Assembly (NCBI GenBank): GCA_034679985.1
Contig: JAXITR010000040.1
Coordinates: forward strand, 1-18,149
Direction of reading: 5' to 3'
Length of the DNA stretch: 18,149 nt
From: CAMDTE01 sp034679985
GTDB taxonomy: Bacteria; Bacteroidota; Bacteroidia; Flavobacteriales; Schleiferiaceae
Shown: piece after piece, positions 14,709-18,149 of the stretch
Layout: every line of letters starts with the position of its first letter
How positions within the stretch are numbered: position 1 is the stretch's first letter
Notes under the pieces: generated by a model
Databases searched by the model: none
Seen by the model: only the letters and a program-made list of their open reading frames with translations
What the model was told of the DNA's origin: nothing
Position numbers and translations under genes: made by a program

Positions 14709-15472
14709 TACGCTGGGCATTACGAAACCTACCTCGTCCGTGGCTCATACGTTTGAGCTATTTGGTTCAATGGGTTGCCCCGATACTGTGGGCAGGCAAA
14801 CGCTTTACAGACCCCATTGACGGGCGTTCGTACCGACGGTTCCTCCCCTACGGATACGGGAACCAAATTCGCGAAAATGCCTTGGCTCCGGGCACCAATT
14901 CCTTGGAGCGGCACCGTTTGCTCTGGCTTTACCTACAGCGATTTACCAACTTTTTCGAAAGCCCCCAACACGTCCTGCACATCGCTCCAGAACAATGCTT
15001 CCACGGCCGGTTCAAGCGCTTAAACAACCTCACCGTCCTGACCGGAGACATCGAATCGCCCTTGGCGGATTTGCATTTTGATTTACACCACATCCCGTTG
15101 GAAGACAATCGGTTCGACGTGGCCTTCTGCAACCACGTCTTGGAACACGTCACGGACGACGCACAATGCTTGCGCGAACTCTACCGCGTCCTGAAGCCAG
15201 GCGGATGGGGAATCTTCCAGGTTCCTTTTGTTCCTACCCAAATCGTCACGGACGAGGACCCATCGATTACAGACCCCGCCGAACGCGAACGTCGTTTTGG
15301 CCAGTACGACCACGTGCGAATCTACGGTAAGGACTATCCGGTGCGCCTGCGGGCCGCCGGGTTTGAAGTGGAGTGCATCAACATGGAGCAACACCTTGCT
15401 TCGGAAGATTTTGAGCGCTACCGTTTACCGGTGGGCGAGCCACTCTACATTTGCCGCAAGCCCGTCGCGTAA
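14705..15472 (+). CDS. Class I SAM-dependent methyltransferase, substrate unknown
   Basis: 255 residues. It has a Rossmann methyltransferase core (about 87-175) of the Methyltransf_11 kind: motif I region HVLHIAPEQ (89-97), acidic DLHFDLHHIPLEDNRFDVAFCNHVLEHV (post I to motif II, about 122-149), and LYRVLKPGGWGIFQVPF (159-175). Motif I lacks the usual GxGxG; IAPE replaces it, as I recall for a Bacteroidota family whose members share the block SLERHRLLWLYLQ (66-78). Relatives often have a Cys just before this block, where this protein reads ALAPGTNS. The N-terminus has a hydrophobic, Arg-rich start (1-30) that could touch the membrane. It overlaps map by ATGA at 14705-14708 and ends the operon before a terminator. 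Small-molecule, lipid or protein substrates are all possible. Confidence 0.85.
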   Translation: MIRWALRNLPRPWLIRLSYLVQWVAPILWAGKRFTDPIDGRSYRRFLPYGYGNQIRENALAPGTNSLERHRLLWLYLQRFTNFFESPQHVLHIAPEQCFHGRFKRLNNLTVLTGDIESPLADLHFDLHHIPLEDNRFDVAFCNHVLEHVTDDAQCLRELYRVLKPGGWGIFQVPFVPTQIVTDEDPSITDPAERERRFGQYDHVRIYGKDYPVRLRAAGFEVECINMEQHLASEDFERYRLPVGEPLYICRKPVA

Positions 15473-15507
15473 AGAAAACTCGGCGCTATTCGCACTGGTG
15501 TCGTGCT

Positions 15508-15548
15508 AAAAACAAAAAGGGCTGCCTCCAACGAGACAGCCCTTTTTT
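15508..15548. terminator. Terminator between convergent genes (best on the - strand)
   Basis: On the - strand the stem GGGCUG-U-CUC pairs with GAG-G-CAGCCC (a U-G wobble inside) around the loop GUUG, then U5-G-U5 follows. On the + strand the wobble becomes a C-A mismatch but a T6 run follows, so it can also end the gpmI-map-methyltransferase operon. It is closely related to the terminator at 17543-17579. Confidence 0.88.
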
Positions 15549-15572
15549 CATAGGCATCAACCCTATTCCGGT

Positions 15573-16361
15573 TCAACCTTGAATCATGCCAGCCAGTACG
15601 ATGGCCATTTTCTCTTCTTCTTGACGTGCCAATTCCGGATCCACCAAAATGCGTCCAGAATGTTCGTCCGTGACAATCTTCTTGCGTTGAGCAATCTCCA
15701 TTTGACGCTGCGGAGGAATCATGAAATACGAACCAGCAGAAGCGCCACGTTCAATGCTCACCACGGCCAAACCATTACTCACTTTAGTGCGAATGCGTCG
15801 GTAAGCCACGTACAAACGTTCTTCAATCTGGGTAGCTAACTCTTGGCTTTTGGCATCCAGGGCAGCTTCCTCCTTGGAGGTCTCCGCAAGGATACCGTCC
15901 AACTCGCTTTGCTTGAACTCCAAGTGGCTTTTGCGCTCATTAAGTCGTTCTTCAACCGACGCAATCAACTCCTTTTTGTGGGTGATCTTGGCGTCAAACT
16001 CCTTGATTTTCTTATTGGCTAAAACAATTTCCAGCTCTTGGAACTCAATTTCTTTTGCAATAGCATCAAACTCACGGTTGTTCCGTACGTTGTTCTGCTG
16101 CTCTTGGTATTTCGAAATCTTCTCTTGAGCCTCTTTAATACCAGCCTTCTTGGCTTTGATTTCTGCCTCTAGCTCTTTAATCTCACGACCCATTTTGTCG
16201 AAACGAGTCTGCAATCCGGCAATCTCATCTTCCAAATCGCGCACTTCCAAGGGCAATTCCCCGCGAAGGTTGCGAATTTCATCGATGCGGCGATCAATGA
16301 TCTGCAAGTCGTACAACGCGCGCAGCTTCTCTTCTGCCGTAGTTTCTTTGGTCTTTGCCAT
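15573..16361 (-). CDS. Coiled-coil protein of the C4-type zinc-ribbon family, zinc ligands lost
   Basis: 262 residues. A long charged heptad-rich coiled coil covers about residues 8-190 (many Lys/Glu, few Pro). The conserved C-terminal domain follows (about 195-245): RIRTKVSNGLAVVSIERG, IPPQRQMEI, KKIVTDEHSGRILVD. In the family this domain normally carries two CxxC zinc pairs (RGACGGCF and CEYCGR types). Here the four positions are Ser208, Ser211, Asp232 and Ser235, and the whole protein has no cysteine, so it cannot form the usual zinc site. The gene starts 2 bases after the nif3 stop and is clearly in one operon with it, an arrangement seen in many bacteria. The function of the family is unknown; nucleic-acid or chaperone-like roles have been suggested from structure only. 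Confidence 0.88.
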   Translation of the reverse strand: MAKTKETTAEEKLRALYDLQIIDRRIDEIRNLRGELPLEVRDLEDEIAGLQTRFDKMGREIKELEAEIKAKKAGIKEAQEKISKYQEQQNNVRNNREFDAIAKEIEFQELEIVLANKKIKEFDAKITHKKELIASVEERLNERKSHLEFKQSELDGILAETSKEEAALDAKSQELATQIEERLYVAYRRIRTKVSNGLAVVSIERGASAGSYFMIPPQRQMEIAQRKKIVTDEHSGRILVDPELARQEEEKMAIVLAGMIQG

Positions 16362-16363
16362 GG

Positions 16364-17470
16364 TTATGAAGTCGTTACAGGATTGGTGCGTGTTTCCGCT
16401 CCAAGGACGGCAAAATTACGGAATTTTTCGCTAATGCGGGCAATCATTAATTCAACCGTATGCTGTTCGCTTTCTGCGTGTCCAATGTCCACCAATGCAC
16501 ACCTTGAATCGGCATCGAAGTACCGATGGTACTTAACGTCGCTCGTTATAAACAACTGTGCTCCAGAACGTTGGGCATTCTCCAGCAAGTCGCTGCCGGA
16601 GCCTCCACAAACAGCAACGCAGGTGATCAATCCTTTCGGAGGGGAACTGTGCCGCATGCACGAAAGGCCCAAGGAGGATTTAACCGTTTGAACGGCCTCT
16701 TCCCATGTCTTTCCCTCAGGCCAGTAGCCAACCGCGCCAAACCCAACGTCTTCCCAAAGACCATGGTGTTCGTGCCAAAAATGAGCCACTACCTCGTACG
16801 GATGTGCCGCAAAAAGGGCCTTTTCCACGGCAAGTCGTCGTGTTTTCGGCACCAAAAATTCAATACGTACCTCATTCACCTCCTCTTCCTTTCCGACGGT
16901 CCCCACCGCTGGGTTCGCGCGTTCCAAGGGCCGGAACGTCCCAACTCCTGGCGTGGAGAAACCACAACGGTCGTAATTACCCACCTTACCGGCACCTGCA
17001 GCAAATACCGCTTCACGGACAGCAGACACCGACTCCGTGGGCACAAAAACCGTCAAGTTCAACAGCTGTTTCGCCCGGGGTTCCAAAATGCGAACCGTCT
17101 CAAGTCCTAATTTCTGGGCCAAGTGCACACTAACCCCATCGGCAATCGCATCCAGATTGGTGTGTGCTGCCAACAAGGCAATCCTGGACTGAATGGCGCA
17201 CTCAACAGCCCGAACCGCGTCCGACTGCCCTACCAACTTTTTAAGCCCTTGAAAAACGACGGGATGGTGTGCAACGATCGCCTGTGCACCGCGCTGAATA
17301 GCCTCTTCAACAATGGCCTCCGTAATGTCCAAAGCAACCAATACGCGTTCAACGTGCCATTCTCTGCGCCCCACCAGCAACCCCACATTGTCGTAAGATT
17401 CGGACAAACCAACAGGAGCCCAATCGTTCAAAAAATCAGCTAATCCGCCAACCGTCGCCGTGTATTCCAT
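16364..17470 (-). CDS. Nif3-like dinuclear metal centre protein (YbgI/YqfO family)
   Basis: 368 residues, the long YqfO-like form. Family members are often labelled GTP cyclohydrolase I type 2, but the reaction is not settled. They form hexameric toroids with a two-metal site. Metal-ligand blocks are seen in both halves: His68 and His69 in VAHHPVVFQG, Asp107 in AHTNLDA, and His331 and Glu335 in DIGHAESEQHTVE. The C-terminal half also has VAVCGGSGSDLL and FITSDVKYHRYFDA. The middle (about 130-245) is the extra PII/CutA-like domain found in YqfO, with AAHPYEVVAHFW. The ATG at 17470 is preceded at 4 bases by a promoter box, and the next gene follows after 2 bases. Presence of folE in the same window makes a plain GTP cyclohydrolase role unnecessary here. 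Confidence 0.92.
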   Translation of the reverse strand: MEYTATVGGLADFLNDWAPVGLSESYDNVGLLVGRREWHVERVLVALDITEAIVEEAIQRGAQAIVAHHPVVFQGLKKLVGQSDAVRAVECAIQSRIALLAAHTNLDAIADGVSVHLAQKLGLETVRILEPRAKQLLNLTVFVPTESVSAVREAVFAAGAGKVGNYDRCGFSTPGVGTFRPLERANPAVGTVGKEEEVNEVRIEFLVPKTRRLAVEKALFAAHPYEVVAHFWHEHHGLWEDVGFGAVGYWPEGKTWEEAVQTVKSSLGLSCMRHSSPPKGLITCVAVCGGSGSDLLENAQRSGAQLFITSDVKYHRYFDADSRCALVDIGHAESEQHTVELMIARISEKFRNFAVLGAETRTNPVTTS

Positions 17471-17474
17471 TTCC

Positions 17475-17505
17475 TAAAGATACAACGGCACCCATGGCCT
17501 CCAAA
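17475..17505 (-). promoter_or_regulatory. Promoter of the nif3 operon: TTTG and TATCTTTA boxes
   Basis: Read on the - strand, TTTG (17505-17502) is followed after 19 bases by TATCTTTA (17482-17475), one mismatch from TAnnTTTG. Then GGAA precedes the ATG at 17470. This is the only promoter in the window where I also see a -33 element at the classical Bacteroidota spacing. The 4-base gap to the ATG again predicts a leaderless mRNA. Confidence 0.7.
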
Positions 17506-17542
17506 CAGTTTGCAATACTGCGGTCCGCAAAATCCAACCGAT

Positions 17543-17579
17543 TAAAAACAAAAGGGCCGCCTCAAAAGAGACGGCCCTT
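17543..17579 (-). terminator. Rho-independent terminator of rpsA
   Basis: On the - strand GGGCCG-U-CUC pairs with GAG-G-CGGCCC (internal U-G wobble) around a UUUU loop, followed by U4-G-U5. It lies 22 bases past the S1 stop codon (17602) and upstream of the nif3 promoter. Confidence 0.88.
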
Positions 17580-17601
17580 GATCGTGCGAACTAATCGCAG
17601 C

Positions 17602-18149
17602 TTACGCGTTGTTGTCCATTTGATCTTTCAAGCGCAACAAAGCATCCAAGTCACCCAGGGTGGTTTTTTCAACAGCAGCATTAACTTCGTTGATTCCACT
17701 GTTTCCTGAATTGCTCTTCTTGCCTTTGGATCCACCGGAAGTCTTTTCTTCAGCTGGCATTTCCTTGTGCGTTTGTGCATGGCTCACCAAAATGCGACGT
17801 GAATCGCGATTGAATTCCAATACTTTGAATTCCAAAACATCACCAACTTTAAAGTTAGCTCCGTCTTCTTTGGCAGCATGGCGTGCAGGGCAGAAACCTT
17901 CAACACCAAACGTCTCAAACAATACGTTAAAGCCCTTGTCTACAGCCTCCGTTACTTTACCTGTATGTGAAGTTCCCACTTCAAATACTGCCTCGTAGTT
18001 GTCCCAAGGATTCTCGGAGATCTGCTTGTGACCCAAGCTCAAACGACGGTTTGACTCGTCGATGTCCAATACCTTCACTTCCATGATAGCTCCCACGGAA
18101 GTAAACTCACTCGGGTGCTTCACCTTCTTCGTCCAAGACAAATCAGAAA
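17602..18149 (-). CDS. rpsA: 30S ribosomal protein S1, C-terminal part (5' end outside window)
   Basis: About 182 C-terminal residues; the frame is open at the right edge (SDLSWTKKVKHPSEF). S1 binds single-stranded mRNA on the small ribosomal subunit. Two S1 (OB-fold) repeats are seen: the end of one (DLSWTKK through VLDIDESNRRLSLGHKQISENPW) and one complete (about GTSHTGKVTEAVDKGFNVLF through VGDVLEFKVLEFNRDSRRILVSHAQTH). A low-complexity linker of Gly, Ser, Lys and Glu follows. A short helical tail (TTLGDLDALLRLKDQM) ends the protein, a form I recall from Bacteroidota S1. It ends with its own terminator. The apparent start TTG at 18141 is an internal Leu codon. S1 is of interest here because predicted leaderless mRNAs in this window would not need Shine-Dalgarno pairing. 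Confidence 0.93.
   Translation of the reverse strand, partial: SDLSWTKKVKHPSEFTSVGAIMEVKVLDIDESNRRLSLGHKQISENPWDNYEAVFEVGTSHTGKVTEAVDKGFNVLFETFGVEGFCPARHAAKEDGANFKVGDVLEFKVLEFNRDSRRILVSHAQTHKEMPAEEKTSGGSKGKKSNSGNSGINEVNAAVEKTTLGDLDALLRLKDQMDNNA

Noticed and set aside
1..18149. Search for CRISPR, tRNA, phage, transposon, toxin-antitoxin or defence genes
   Set aside because: No direct-repeat array, cloverleaf, transposase motif, terminal inverted repeats or defence domains were seen; gene content and terminator-promoter spacing look like ordinary core chromosome.

Overview
The window looks like a chromosomal housekeeping segment of a Bacteroidota bacterium, most likely from the Flavobacteriales or a close relative with fairly high G+C. 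The reasons are flavobacterial protein versions (a cysteine-free 'zinc-ribbon' coiled-coil protein, a DUF6702 protein, an M1 peptidase with GMEYPM in place of GAMEN, an Lgt with a large insertion), Bacteroidota-type promoter boxes (TAnnTTTG) and almost no Shine-Dalgarno sequences. I cannot name a genus. Sixteen protein genes fill the window, two of them cut by its edges. I see no tRNA, rRNA, CRISPR array, insertion sequence or phage gene, and no gene-free stretch above 300 bases.

Layout, left to right. A cut BNR/VPS10-type secreted protein (+) converges on a FabH-type ketoacyl synthase (-) across a terminator. fabH is divergent from folE across a 47-bp symmetric promoter region. Then come folE-cysS-yidD and lgt (+), and a DUF192 protein (+). 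A strong symmetric terminator separates DUF192 from a leftward operon: DUF6702 protein, HupE/UreJ-like membrane protein, secreted M1 metallopeptidase. Divergent from that operon lie a five-Asp-box sialidase-like protein and peptidase E (+), then the tightly overlapped gpmI-map-methyltransferase operon (+). After another terminator come a leftward pair (Nif3-family protein, then the cysteine-free coiled-coil protein) and the 3' end of rpsA (-).

The genes cover folate/queuosine precursor synthesis (FolE), tRNA charging (CysS), membrane-protein and lipoprotein biogenesis (YidD, Lgt), fatty-acid initiation (FabH), glycolysis (GpmI), protein maturation and turnover (Map, PepE, M1 peptidase) and translation (S1).

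I found no previously undescribed multi-gene system. The clearest unexplained structure is regulatory. Four genes (fabH, folE, the sialidase-like gene, gpmI) carry the identical box TACCTTTG exactly 4-5 nt before the ATG. Three more (lgt, DUF192, nif3) carry one-mismatch versions 3-4 nt before it. This predicts leaderless mRNAs as a common mode here. Other points worth a look are the fully overlapping fabH/folE promoters, the loss of all four zinc ligands in the coiled-coil protein, two related terminators with a compensatory base-pair change, and an orphan HupE-like protein in an M1-peptidase operon.
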